Shown one piece after another: positions 54,083 to 62,285 of a DNA stretch of 64,000 bases. The DNA comes from Segatella hominis. Lineage in GTDB: Bacteria; Bacteroidota; Bacteroidia; Bacteroidales; Bacteroidaceae. Where the stretch lies: contig NZ_SGVY01000004.1 of NCBI RefSeq assembly GCF_004535825.1, positions 87,277 to 151,276 on the forward strand. Reading direction: 5' to 3'. Numbering within the stretch: position 1 is the stretch's first letter; every line of letters starts with the position of its first letter. A program made the translations under genes and the position numbers. The notes beneath the pieces were generated by a model. That model was not told the origin of the DNA, ran no database searches, and saw only the letters and a program-made list of their open reading frames with translations.

Positions 54083-55135
54083 TTATCTGCGTCCTCCGAA
54101 ACTGCCGTGAGAACCGCCACCATTGCTTCTTGTAGGTCCACCTATAGAACGGTTGCCACCACCGAAGGAGCGAGAACTGTTTCCGAAAGAAGCACCACCG
54201 TTTCCTGGATTAGAGCGAGGAGTGAAACTCTTGGATGGGCTGGTAGTATTGCCACTGCCAAAGCTGCGCATCATAGAAGAACCACTACCGAAGCCTCCAC
54301 GGTTGCCTCCAAAGAATCCGCCAGGTCTGCTGTTGTTTGATGGATTCTCGCGGGTAACAGTAGTACGAGTACTGCTCTGGCGATTACCAAACTGACGATT
54401 CTGGTTGCCGAAACTGCTGCTCTGGTTGCTGAAACCACCATTATTCTGTGGCCTGTTCACGCTCTGAGGGCGATTATCATTGCCACGGTTCATATTTCCG
54501 AAGCTCTGTCCATTGCCACGGCTCATATTTCCGAAACTCTGCCCGTTGTTGCGGTTTGAGTTTCCATTATTTCGGTTCATATTTCCGAAACTCTGTCCAC
54601 GACCGAAATCTCCTCTGTTGAATCCGTCACGCATACCCACTCTTGGATGACCGCCAGGACGTGGACCACCGAAGCTGCGTCCATGATACCAGCTTCTACC
54701 ACCATTCATTCTCCAGCTGTGTCCTCCACAATAGGAAACGTAGAAGTGAGGGCGACCGAAGTAGAAGTAGTCGCGGTGAGGATATCTGGCATAGATGCCG
54801 AAATGCCAGTAACCAGCGTCCCAGTAGAGAGGGCGATAGAAGTATGTAGCATTGATGAATGTGCGATATTGCCAGTCCAGGAGGATATAGCTCAAGTCCA
54901 TATTGCGCTGTCTCCAGTAGATTCCGTAGAGGTCATCCACTGTATTGACACTCATCAGATAATCGAGGTTGGTTTCGTAAGCAGCCTCATACTGATCGTC
55001 TGTGAGGTTCAACTCGTATGCCATTTTATCTGTCAAGAAGAGAGCTTGCTGGCGAGCCTGCTCGTAACTCATTGCAGATGCAGTAGTGAAGGTCATTGTG
55101 ACCATTGCTACAAGGGCTAATATAAACTTCTTCAT
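54083..55135 (-). CDS. Secreted protein with aromatic head and Arg/Gly/Asn/Ser-rich tail
   Basis: The signal peptide MKKFILALVAMVTMTFTTASA decides the start at 55135 over an ATG two codons upstream. Residues about 20-85 form a helical region (TDKMAYELNLTDDQYEAAYE), as in a Bacteroidota family of envelope proteins I know only by this feature. Residues 85-150 are very rich in Tyr/Trp/Phe/His. The rest is repeated SFGNMNR-type sequence (NGQSFGNM occurs twice) with Arg, Gly, Ser and Asn. It may be surface-exposed or bind polyanions. No function known. Confidence 0.7.
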   Translation of the reverse strand: MKKFILALVAMVTMTFTTASAMSYEQARQQALFLTDKMAYELNLTDDQYEAAYETNLDYLMSVNTVDDLYGIYWRQRNMDLSYILLDWQYRTFINATYFYRPLYWDAGYWHFGIYARYPHRDYFYFGRPHFYVSYCGGHSWRMNGGRSWYHGRSFGGPRPGGHPRVGMRDGFNRGDFGRGQSFGNMNRNNGNSNRNNGQSFGNMSRGNGQSFGNMNRGNDNRPQSVNRPQNNGGFSNQSSSFGNQNRQFGNRQSSTRTTVTRENPSNNSRPGGFFGGNRGGFGSGSSMMRSFGSGNTTSPSKSFTPRSNPGNGGASFGNSSRSFGGGNRSIGGPTRSNGGGSHGSFGGRR

Positions 55136-55181
55136 AATCATATCTCTTTATAAAGTTTGACTTCTTGTTTTATTTCTGCTG

Positions 55182-55189
55182 CAAAGATA
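55182..55189 (-). promoter_or_regulatory. Candidate -7 box for the secreted protein gene
   Basis: TATCTTTG on the minus strand fits TAnnTTTG. A TTTG lies 15 bases upstream, shorter than usual. The start codon is 47 bases away. The rest of this 277-base region carries nothing else clear. Confidence 0.35.
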
Positions 55190-55418
55190 CGGCGAAATAT
55201 CTGGCAAAGGAAAGGTTTTTCCCTAAAGAGGTGGGGGAAATTCCCTAAAGATCATTATTGGTTTTGAGGGGCTTTAGCTGGCATGATAGTTTTATATTTC
55301 GCTCAATTCTGTCTTTTGTTTTTGGTTCATGCTATTTCTTAATGCAATAATTTGTCCCTTATATATAATAAAAGGTGAAAAATTCCGTTTTTATTAAAAC
55401 TCTCGAAAGTAATTATAG

Positions 55419-57008
55419 ATGAAATTTTATCAGACTAATAAGAAAAAAGCGTTTGTCTTTAGTGCAATCCTGCTTTTACCTCTCTCTGTTTCTGCCCAGT
55501 ATCTTTGGCAGGAGGATGTAGATCCGGGTGAGCTGGATTTGGGCAAGGACATTCATTACAAAGTGGAGATGCAGGGGGCTTTCTCCAAGGGTAAGACTCC
55601 GCTTTGGCTCAATGCCAATAAGCATGGACTCAGTTCGCTGGAGAAGAACAACGGTTATCTCCGTGGTAGTGTCATCCGTCCGTTGGGTACTGATTCTGCC
55701 CGTCGTTGGGGCATCGGTTATGGCTTAGATGTGGCAGCACCGATTCATTATACGAGTAATGTAGTAGTTCAGCAGGCTTTTGTGGAAGCTCGCTGGTTGC
55801 ATGGTGTGCTGAGTATCGGTGCCAAGGAGTATCCTATGGAACTGAAGAATCAGACTTTAAGCAGTGGTAGCCAGACTTTAGGTATCAATGCTCGTCCTGT
55901 TCCTCAGATTCGCCTGGCATTGCCGGAGTACTGGACCCTTCCTTTTGCCCATCATTGGTTAGCCATCAAGGGACATATTGCCTATGGTAAGATGACCGAT
56001 GAGAACTGGCAGCACGATTTTACCCAGCGCCAGTCCAAGTATGCTGATGGTATGCTCTATCATAGCAAGGCGGGATATTTGAGGATAGGTAATGAGGGTT
56101 CTTTCTTCCCGCTGAGCGTGGAGTTGGGACTGGAAATGGCAGCTGAGTTTGGAGGAACACCATATAATTATGTAGATGGGGAGATGAAAGCTATTCCTGC
56201 AGAGGGTGGTCTGAAAGGTATGTGGCATGCTTTTATACCAGGAGGCTCCGATTCTACGGATGGTGCTTATGGTAATATAGCTGGTAATGTACTGGGAAGT
56301 TGGACCTTCCGAATCAATTATGATGCAGATTCATGGAAACTTGGAGTTTATGGTGATCATTTCTTTGAAGATGATAGCCAGATGTTCTTTCTCGACTATG
56401 ATGGTTATGGTGAAGGTGACGAATGGCTTGTGGAAAAGAAACACAAGTACTATCGTTATAAACTCAAGGATTTCATGCTTGGTGCAGAGTTAAACCTGAA
56501 GTATGGCACTTGGTTGCGCAACATCGTCTTCGAGTACATTTATACCAAATATCAGAGTGGTCCGATTTATCACGACCATACCACAGAGATTTCTGACCAT
56601 TTAGGAGGTATTGATGATTATTATAACCATGGTACTTATCCGGGGTGGCAACATTGGGGACAGGTGATTGGTAATCCGCTTTACCGTTCTCCTCTGTATA
56701 ATGAGGATGGACAGTTATACATAGAAAATAATCGCTTTGTGGCTTATCACCTGGGTTTTGATGGTCAACCATCTGAGCGTTTGGGTTATCGAGTGCTTGC
56801 CACTTACCAAAAAGGGTGGGGAACGTATAATATGCCGTTCAACAAGATGCATCATAATGTGAGTTTCTTGGTTGAGGGTGCTTATCGCTTTAACCATGAT
56901 TGGAAGGTAAAAGGTGCTTATGGTATGGATTTTGGAAGCAACCAGATGTTGGGTCATAATGCAGGTTTCCAACTCACTGTCAGTAAATCTGGTATTTTCA
57001 AACTTTAA
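55419..57008 (+). CDS. Capsule assembly Wzi-family outer-membrane protein
   Basis: A 529-residue protein with signal peptide (about 1-26, ending SVSAQ) and a predicted beta-barrel: many alternating strands and a C-terminal phenylalanine-containing strand (TVSKSGIFKL). The segments LWLNANKHGLSS and the repeated barrel strands match the Wzi-like family of Bacteroidota, which anchors surface polysaccharide or has a related envelope role. It is followed ten bases on by a lipoprotein gene. No polysaccharide synthesis genes are in this window. Confidence 0.8.
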   Translation: MKFYQTNKKKAFVFSAILLLPLSVSAQYLWQEDVDPGELDLGKDIHYKVEMQGAFSKGKTPLWLNANKHGLSSLEKNNGYLRGSVIRPLGTDSARRWGIGYGLDVAAPIHYTSNVVVQQAFVEARWLHGVLSIGAKEYPMELKNQTLSSGSQTLGINARPVPQIRLALPEYWTLPFAHHWLAIKGHIAYGKMTDENWQHDFTQRQSKYADGMLYHSKAGYLRIGNEGSFFPLSVELGLEMAAEFGGTPYNYVDGEMKAIPAEGGLKGMWHAFIPGGSDSTDGAYGNIAGNVLGSWTFRINYDADSWKLGVYGDHFFEDDSQMFFLDYDGYGEGDEWLVEKKHKYYRYKLKDFMLGAELNLKYGTWLRNIVFEYIYTKYQSGPIYHDHTTEISDHLGGIDDYYNHGTYPGWQHWGQVIGNPLYRSPLYNEDGQLYIENNRFVAYHLGFDGQPSERLGYRVLATYQKGWGTYNMPFNKMHHNVSFLVEGAYRFNHDWKVKGAYGMDFGSNQMLGHNAGFQLTVSKSGIFKL

Positions 57009-57017
57009 TTGAATTAA

Positions 57018-57506
57018 ATGAATATGTTTATGAAAAGATATAGAGTCCTTCATATTGCTTTTGTGGCTCTCGTCGGTACATTTGTGATGGTTTTCTCTTC
57101 TTGCGAAATGGAAACCAGCAAAAATGGTGATTTGGATGGGTACTGGCATTTGGAAAGCATCGACACGTTGGAGAATGGCGGGACCTGTGATTTCTCTGCT
57201 CGCAAGGTGTTCTGGGGAATAGAGCATAAATTGATTCTCATTAGAGATTTGAATGTTGGTCCTTTTGATGGCTTTTATATGAGATTCGATCAGACTGGCG
57301 ATAGTTTGTTGATTCCTAAGGCTTATCGCAAGAACCAGAATTATCATGAGGGTGACGACGATGCTCCTATCTCGGCTGATGACATGGAAGATTTGCGCAA
57401 ATACGGAATCAACAATCTTCCGGAAGGTTTCGCTAAGGAAGCACTCAGCGGTAGCAAGATGATTCTTCGTTCGAAGACCTTGCGATTGAAATTCAAGAAG
57501 TTCTAA
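57018..57506 (+). CDS. Small lipoprotein with lipocalin-like domain
   Basis: A 162-residue protein. The signal sequence ends VFSSC, a lipobox, so it is lipid-anchored. DLDGYWHLESID after it is the usual opening of lipocalin-like domains of Bacteroidota. The rest is mixed beta with a C-terminal basic LRLKFKKF. Three ATGs lie within the first five codons; I keep the first. It is coupled to the Wzi-type gene and the two likely act together in the outer membrane. Confidence 0.75.
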   Translation: MNMFMKRYRVLHIAFVALVGTFVMVFSSCEMETSKNGDLDGYWHLESIDTLENGGTCDFSARKVFWGIEHKLILIRDLNVGPFDGFYMRFDQTGDSLLIPKAYRKNQNYHEGDDDAPISADDMEDLRKYGINNLPEGFAKEALSGSKMILRSKTLRLKFKKF

Positions 57507-57533
57507 ACGGATTCTTGTTTTGAAAATATTCAA

Positions 57534-57569
57534 AAGTCGGATTGACGTCAATGTCAGTTCGGCTTTTTT
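57534..57569 (+). terminator. Intrinsic terminator after the lipoprotein gene
   Basis: AGTCGGATTGAC pairs with GTCAGTTCGGCT (G-U pairs allowed) and is followed by TTTTTT. It marks the right end of the housekeeping part. Confidence 0.8.
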
Positions 57570-57728
57570 GTTGCTTTCTGAAAGTGTTATTTGCTTTTCC
57601 ATTTTTCCATTTTTTGTTTGTTATACCAAATTCTGCCACTTTAAGTTCTGAAGGACGCTGCAAAGTTACAGTTTCTCCGGCGCTTACTTATCCCTTTTGA
57701 TGCTTTTCTCTTTTGTATTTGTTTTCCC

Positions 57729-57816
57729 AAATAAGTCATTTACCATCTGTAATCAAGTTATTTAGGACAGCGAATCAAGTCATTTAGGGCCAGAAAACGA
57801 GTTATAAAAAGTGATT
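57729..57816 (+). repeat. Four degenerate 22-bp direct repeats (iteron-like)
   Basis: Units begin at 57729, 57751, 57773 and 57795 with exact 22-base spacing. Copies two and three read AATCAAGTTATTTAGGACAG and AATCAAGTCATTTAGGGCCA; copies one and four are weaker. They lie upstream of the integrase remnant. The rest of 57570-58144 (575 bases) holds a hairpin at 57825-57866 and no gene. Confidence 0.75.
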
Positions 57817-57824
57817 GAAAGAAG

Positions 57825-57866
57825 AATGAGGAAAGTTTCTGATTATCAGTTGCTTTCCTCATTTTG
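57825..57866. terminator. Terminator-like hairpin in the integrase upstream region
   Basis: AATGAGGAAAG and CTTTCCTCATT, perfect 11-base arms around a 17-base loop, followed by TTTG. The T-run is short, so termination is uncertain. Confidence 0.5.
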
Positions 57867-58144
57867 ATTAAAAGAGATGACGACAAACGAAGACGGAAAT
57901 ATGACAAGATGAGACAGAGGAACGTTACCAACTCGTAACCTATACTTTTGAATGGTACGATTCGAGTTTTGGAGAATGATGTAGGTTATATATAGTAAGG
58001 GAATGTACTGATATATAGTGAGTTGCTAATGAGAAACGTAAGTTTTTTGTTGATAAACGAAAATTGTGGCGTTCTGCGGTGAATTGCGTGGCAAGAAAAG
58101 ACTCTTCAGATATTAATTTTGTACGCAAAAAAAATAATGAAGTT

Positions 58145-59229
58145 ATGAAGAGTACATTTTCAATTATCTTCTACCTCATAAGACAGGTAGTTAAGAAAGA
58201 CTGTACTGTCCCAGTTATGGGACGTATCACAGTGGACGGAACACAGGCACAGTTCAGTTGTAAGGTGACGGCAAATCCAAAATTGTGGGACACCAAGGGC
58301 GGACGCATGACAGGAAAAAGTATGCTGGCATTGGAGGTGAACCGCAAGCTGGACAAGATGCGTGTACCGTCATCTACAGGAGTTCTTGCAGAGTCGTTAT
58401 CATGTACGACATATCTCTTAAAGAACTGACTCCTGCTTTTATTACGGATTTTGAAGCTTTTCTGCGCACAGATAAACATTTGTGCGAAAATTCACTGTCC
58501 GTGTATATGCTGCCATTGCGAACAATGGTGTTCAGAGCGATAGATAATGGATGGTTAATGAGAGATTCTTTCCATGACTATAAGGTGCCGAAAGTAGAGA
58601 CAACTCGTGGATTTCTGACGAAAGAGGAGATTCATCTGCTGATGAATGCAGAGTTGAAAAGAAAGACCATGCAATTGATAAGAGACCTGTATCTGTTCTG
58701 TTGCTTTACGGGATTGTCGTTTTCAGATTTGAAAAATCTGAAAGAGGAACATATACAGACATTCTTTGATGACAGTGAATGGATAATGATCGATAGACAA
58801 AAGACGGGTGTGAGATCGTCCATCAAATTGTTGGATTATCCAAAATCCATCATGGAGAAATACAGAGGACTATGTGCGGATGGACGAATCTTTCTAGTGC
58901 CATGCTATTCTGATTGTCGTGGCATTCTGCTTCGCGTTGCGAAAAGATGTGGCATTACGAAGCACCTGACCTGGCACATGAGTCGCCAAACGATGGCTAC
59001 GGAGATTAGTCTCACCAATGGTGTGCCAATAGAAACGGTGAGTTCGATATTGGTGCATAAGGATATTAAAACAACACAAATTTACGCAAAAACAACTAAG
59101 GAAAAGTTGAATAAGGACATGGATAAGTTATCTTTGCAACTGAATCATATCGAGAAGTATATGGGACATGTAGAACAGAGTGTTGAAAATGACAAGAGTA
59201 ATCAAATTTCTAAACAAGACGAAGTATGA
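58145..59229 (+). pseudogene. Tyrosine recombinase (IntDOT-like) with internal deletion and frame change
   Basis: The first 90 codons, starting at 58145, encode the arm-binding N-terminus of a Bacteroidota integrase. After NRKLDKMRV the reading frame ends at 58429. The core-binding and catalytic part continues in another frame from about 58400 (MYDISLKELTPAFITDFEAF) to 59229. Compared with the family's ~400 residues, about 80-100 are missing at the junction. The catalytic part keeps HMSRQT and the QIYAK tyrosine. TGLSFSD has Ser for the first Arg, as in IntDOT. Recombinase activity is unlikely unless the short frame is made alone. Confidence 0.8.
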
Positions 59230-59615
59230 AAAGACAGGTGATAACAATACAGGAGGACATGGTCATCTACGCACCTCATCATGGTGAGGTGTGGATGACT
59301 GCGTGGGAAATAGCTGAGCTATTCTATGTTTCGGGTGTAACAGTGAGAAATACGATTAAATGTATTTTCAAACAGGGAGTCTTGAAAGAATTTGAGGCAG
59401 CAAAATATATCACGCTGGATAATGGGAACAAAGCTGATGTATATAGCATGGAAATGGTGATGGCTATTGCTTTTCAGCTGGACACTTCTTGGGCTCAAAT
59501 CTTTAGAAAATGGATGGTGGAAAGAGTTGTCAACAAAGAAAAGGTGGAGCGTGAATGGCAAAAGACAGAACATCCTATGATTGTTATGATGAACAATAGC
59601 AAAGATTTCAACTGA
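59226..59615 (+). CDS. RhuM-like protein (virulence/phage-type N-terminal domain)
   Basis: A 129-residue protein. The pattern VWMTAWEIAELFYVSGVTVR, then NTIKCIFKQGVL, IFRKW and WMVERV, follows RhuM proteins, which have VWLTQ.QMAELF and TI..HI..IF. The first part is a helix-turn-helix that could bind DNA. RhuM relatives are frequent on mobile elements; the role is unknown. The start overlaps the integrase remnant stop by four bases. A perfect terminator follows, so it is probably a complete gene. Confidence 0.65.
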   Translation: MKRQVITIQEDMVIYAPHHGEVWMTAWEIAELFYVSGVTVRNTIKCIFKQGVLKEFEAAKYITLDNGNKADVYSMEMVMAIAFQLDTSWAQIFRKWMVERVVNKEKVEREWQKTEHPMIVMMNNSKDFN

Positions 59616-59631
59616 AGTCCAGAATATAGCA

Positions 59632-59673
59632 CAGGTAGAAGCGAATGATCATTATTTGCTTCTACCTGTTTTT
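59632..59673 (+). terminator. Intrinsic terminator after the RhuM-like gene
   Basis: CAGGTAGAAGC and GCTTCTACCTG, perfect arms around a 15-base loop, followed by TTTTTG. Confidence 0.88.
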
Positions 59674-59710
59674 GTTTGCGGGACTCTAGTATTAGTTCAC
59701 CTGGACAGAG

Positions 59711-60145
59711 TTGCAATATCATCCTCTGTTACATCCAGATACGGGATGTGTTCTTGGACTGTATATCAAGAAAGCCCTGTCGTTCATCCGTAAGATGATG
59801 CTGAAGGTAAAGGCAAGTGCGGGTAAGGGGGCTTCTGTAGCTGTTGCCCATGAGAAGACGGGTAAGGCTTTGCCTATATGCTGGACGGGGAACGCAGTAG
59901 ACCTCGTAGAGATGGTATATGGCATCTGCGTGATGGGAAGTGTGAATGACGGCGAAGTGAAATTCAAGGAACTGGCTCAAGCCATGTACCAATTCTTTGG
60001 TGTCAAGGCTAAGGACTGCTACCGTTTTTATACCGATATCCGGAGACGTAAGAACTACAGTCGTACTTACTTCCTTGACAGAATGCAGGAGAAGTTGAAC
60101 GATAAGATGCGACGGGATGATGAATTGGAGAGGATGAAGCGATGA
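59711..60145 (+). pseudogene. RteC remnant (C-terminal part)
   Basis: 144 residues similar to the C-terminal half of RteC, the regulator of excision of CTnDOT-type conjugative transposons: ICWTGNAVDLVEMVYGI, then YRFYTDIRRRKNYSRT and FLDRMQEKL. Full proteins have about 280 residues. Upstream the frame is closed at 59695 and the only start available is TTG, so the N-terminal half has been lost. It is a scar of an excised or decayed integrative element. Confidence 0.75.
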
Positions 60146-60150
60146 AAATG

Positions 60151-60190
60151 TAATTGTTTGTCTCTCAAATAAATGAGAGGCAAACAATTA
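60151..60190. terminator. Hairpin between the RteC remnant and the PD-(D/E)XK gene
   Basis: TAATTGTTTGTCTCTC pairs with GAGAGGCAAACAATTA (one G-U). It overlaps the stop codon of the minus-strand gene. T-runs are weak on both sides, but the stem is strong. Confidence 0.7.
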
Positions 60191-61366
60191 TAAATTACTT
60201 GCACTTTTTTGAGGGCGTGCATCAATAAACAACATTTCTGTTTGCCCTTTTTCTTTCTTCTTGTGAATATTCAACAATTCATAAAATTGTTTCTTATTTA
60301 TATTTTCAACAATAATTACAATAAACAGAGCATGATCCGCATTTTCTGCCTTCACATATTGAGGTAATTGTGTTTTATACCCATGAAGCAAATTTTGATT
60401 ATCAGATAATTTGACTTCCACAATGGTTTGGCATTGTTGACCTTGTGAAAATTTAAAATCTAATTCGCCAGCTCCACTGTCACTCTCACGGTCAACACTT
60501 ATATTTATATGCCCAGCCCGCAAATATGTCTGTGCAATAGAATATAAATAGAGTTGCCAAACAGACTCTCTTTTAGATTTGCCATTATCTTTCAATAAAA
60601 TTTTGTACATTCTGTTATCTTCTACAAGATGCTTGAACTGTGTACAAATTTCCTTTGTTATAGAATACACTTGTTCTGGAGTATAACAGTTTTGAAAGAC
60701 ACAAGGTATATTTAAAGGATGGCTCGCAACAAGTTCCTCAATCTTGAGGTCAAAGTATTCATTGCAATTATCTTGAATAAAATCATATCCTTTTGGTTCT
60801 ATGCTTTTGGCATAATCAAGAACCGTATTATATGCAGTCTTGTTGCTTATGATAAGATCCTTAAATTGCTTTTTGTTCATTTTTGACATATCTTCCCAAA
60901 CGCCTTGAATTGCCTTACAGACTTTTCTCCTTATTTTTTTGTAATAATCACAGACATCATCAATCTCACTCCAGTCTTTGGCGACCTTTAATTCAGTTAA
61001 AAAACTTTCTGGAATAAAATAGATTGGTTTGTTATTGTAAAAAGGGACTTTATATGTCTCGTTGTCAAATTCATACGCAAAACTATTTATACTCAATTCA
61101 GAGCAAACCCTTTGGGTGTAAGATAAAAAGTTCTTACGTAATATACTGATAATCATGTCACTGATTCTATCTGCACCAATGTTATCTTCAAATAAATGTA
61201 ATAAAGAAAATATTTCTAAATCAGTATGTCCTTCACTTATTATAGTATAGGCAGACAAAGCAAGTTGTTTGGACAATTTTCCGCTGATGCCAGAGCCGGA
61301 CTTTCCTTTTTCAGAAAAGCCAAGTCCTGTATTCGGAATCTCTGAGAATGTAAAATATTCTACCAT
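60188..61366 (-). CDS. PD-(D/E)XK nuclease-like protein of a defence operon
   Basis: A 392-residue protein. Residues about 265-360 carry the PD-(D/E)XK nuclease core: D303 in GAGELDFKFS, then E317-V-K319 in TIVEVKL, and the QLPQY signature at 333-337. The first 250 residues are helical without a known domain. The opening GFSEKGKSGSGISGK is Gly/Ser/Lys-rich and HLFEDNIGADRISDM is a motif I associate with uncharacterised nuclease-like proteins. It is the last gene of the RloA-RloB operon. DNA or RNA cleavage is inferred from the motif only. Confidence 0.72.
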   Translation of the reverse strand: MVEYFTFSEIPNTGLGFSEKGKSGSGISGKLSKQLALSAYTIISEGHTDLEIFSLLHLFEDNIGADRISDMIISILRKNFLSYTQRVCSELSINSFAYEFDNETYKVPFYNNKPIYFIPESFLTELKVAKDWSEIDDVCDYYKKIRRKVCKAIQGVWEDMSKMNKKQFKDLIISNKTAYNTVLDYAKSIEPKGYDFIQDNCNEYFDLKIEELVASHPLNIPCVFQNCYTPEQVYSITKEICTQFKHLVEDNRMYKILLKDNGKSKRESVWQLYLYSIAQTYLRAGHINISVDRESDSGAGELDFKFSQGQQCQTIVEVKLSDNQNLLHGYKTQLPQYVKAENADHALFIVIIVENINKKQFYELLNIHKKKEKGQTEMLFIDARPQKSASNL

Positions 61367-61419
61367 TTTTCTAAAATGGCAATCTTGCTCTGATGGTGAT
61401 TTTAAAAATTTTGATAGCG

Positions 61420-61620
61420 TTACAAATCGTTTGAAATAGTTGATATAGTATATGCATTGTTAAATTCAGGTATAGATGAATTCTTTAGCAGCATAGGATC
61501 TATATGCAGCAAAGAATCATTATCTATAGTACCATCAAAGACACCTTTATTGCGGGGAGCAGAATGTCTGACTCCGCAATAATTACTATAATGAACACCG
61601 TTACTTATATTAAATTTCAT
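61420..61620 (-). CDS. Small ORF in the defence operon
   Basis: 66 residues from the second of two adjacent ATGs; a longer frame starts at 61665 and overlaps rloB. It follows rloB by 14 bases and is in line with the operon. Composition is Ser/Asn/Ile-rich with HYSNYCGVRHSAPRNK in the first third. No signal or membrane segment is visible. The family is not recognised. It might be a true small subunit, or the leftover of a larger gene. Confidence 0.45.
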   Translation of the reverse strand: MKFNISNGVHYSNYCGVRHSAPRNKGVFDGTIDNDSLLHIDPMLLKNSSIPEFNNAYTISTISNDL

Positions 61621-61634
61621 CATTGATTCTAATT

Positions 61635-62282
61635 TTAAATATTCTTGTTTATAAAATCCTGCCAACTATTTTTGCCAATCCTTTCCATTAAAGCCTCACC
61701 CAGTTCATACACTTTGGTTTCTTTAAGTGCTGGGAAGTAATGTTGCTCCCCAGGTTGAGAGTCCTTGGCTTTTGCGTTAATGATAGCTTGAGCCATCAGT
61801 TTTACATATTCAGTTGCAGAAAATCCACCTGGGGTGAGTTTTGACAAAGCAACCTTTACGTTGTGAGACTTAGAGCAATCTATATCTTTCAAATCAGTAA
61901 GCTTGTGGTATAGAAGCCATACCTCAAAACATGGATTACTGATGGCTATATGACATCCTGGGGTGTTTATGCAGAAACTACCCAATTCTTTTATCATGTC
62001 AATAGGCCATTTGTCTACGTCGATAACACACCAGAGAGAGTCACCATCTTCAGCATTCAGCCCCTCTTCTGTCATATACTTTTTCGCTGATGCCAATACA
62101 TGTGAAGGGGCAGATTCAGTTTGCTTATGCTCCAAGATTCTAACCTTGATACGTTCGAAATTATCGAACGGTGCAAAATAACTTGGTTCTGTCTTTGTAC
62201 CCTCACATGCGATAACAAAAAGACTATAGTCTCTTGCCTTGGCTTCCTCATGTTTATAGTAGCTGCGTTTTTTATATGGCAT
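61635..62282 (-). CDS. rloB: RloB-like protein (Toprim-like, AbiLii relative)
   Basis: A 215-residue protein. It opens KKRSYYKHEEAKARD and has CEGTKTEPSYF with E27, the Toprim-like acidic motif. WCVIDVDKWP (D88, D90) and AISNPCFEVWLLYH around residues 113-125 complete the RloB pattern. RloB relatives act as nuclease effectors next to an ABC-type ATPase. It starts three bases after the ATPase gene ends, so the two are coupled. Confidence 0.85.
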   Translation of the reverse strand: MPYKKRSYYKHEEAKARDYSLFVIACEGTKTEPSYFAPFDNFERIKVRILEHKQTESAPSHVLASAKKYMTEEGLNAEDGDSLWCVIDVDKWPIDMIKELGSFCINTPGCHIAISNPCFEVWLLYHKLTDLKDIDCSKSHNVKVALSKLTPGGFSATEYVKLMAQAIINAKAKDSQPGEQHYFPALKETKVYELGEALMERIGKNSWQDFINKNI

Positions 62283-62285
62283 ACG

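Noticed and set aside
56715-57602. 295-codon minus-strand frame over the end of the Wzi-type gene and the lipoprotein gene
   Set aside because: Crosses two plus-strand genes and their terminator; no recognisable domain.
58285-58400. Use of the ATG at 58285 as a true start of a shorter integrase
   Set aside because: The first 35-40 codons from there are an off-frame reading of the N-terminal domain (Gly/Arg/Lys-rich) and do not resemble any integrase; the locus is better read as a deleted gene.
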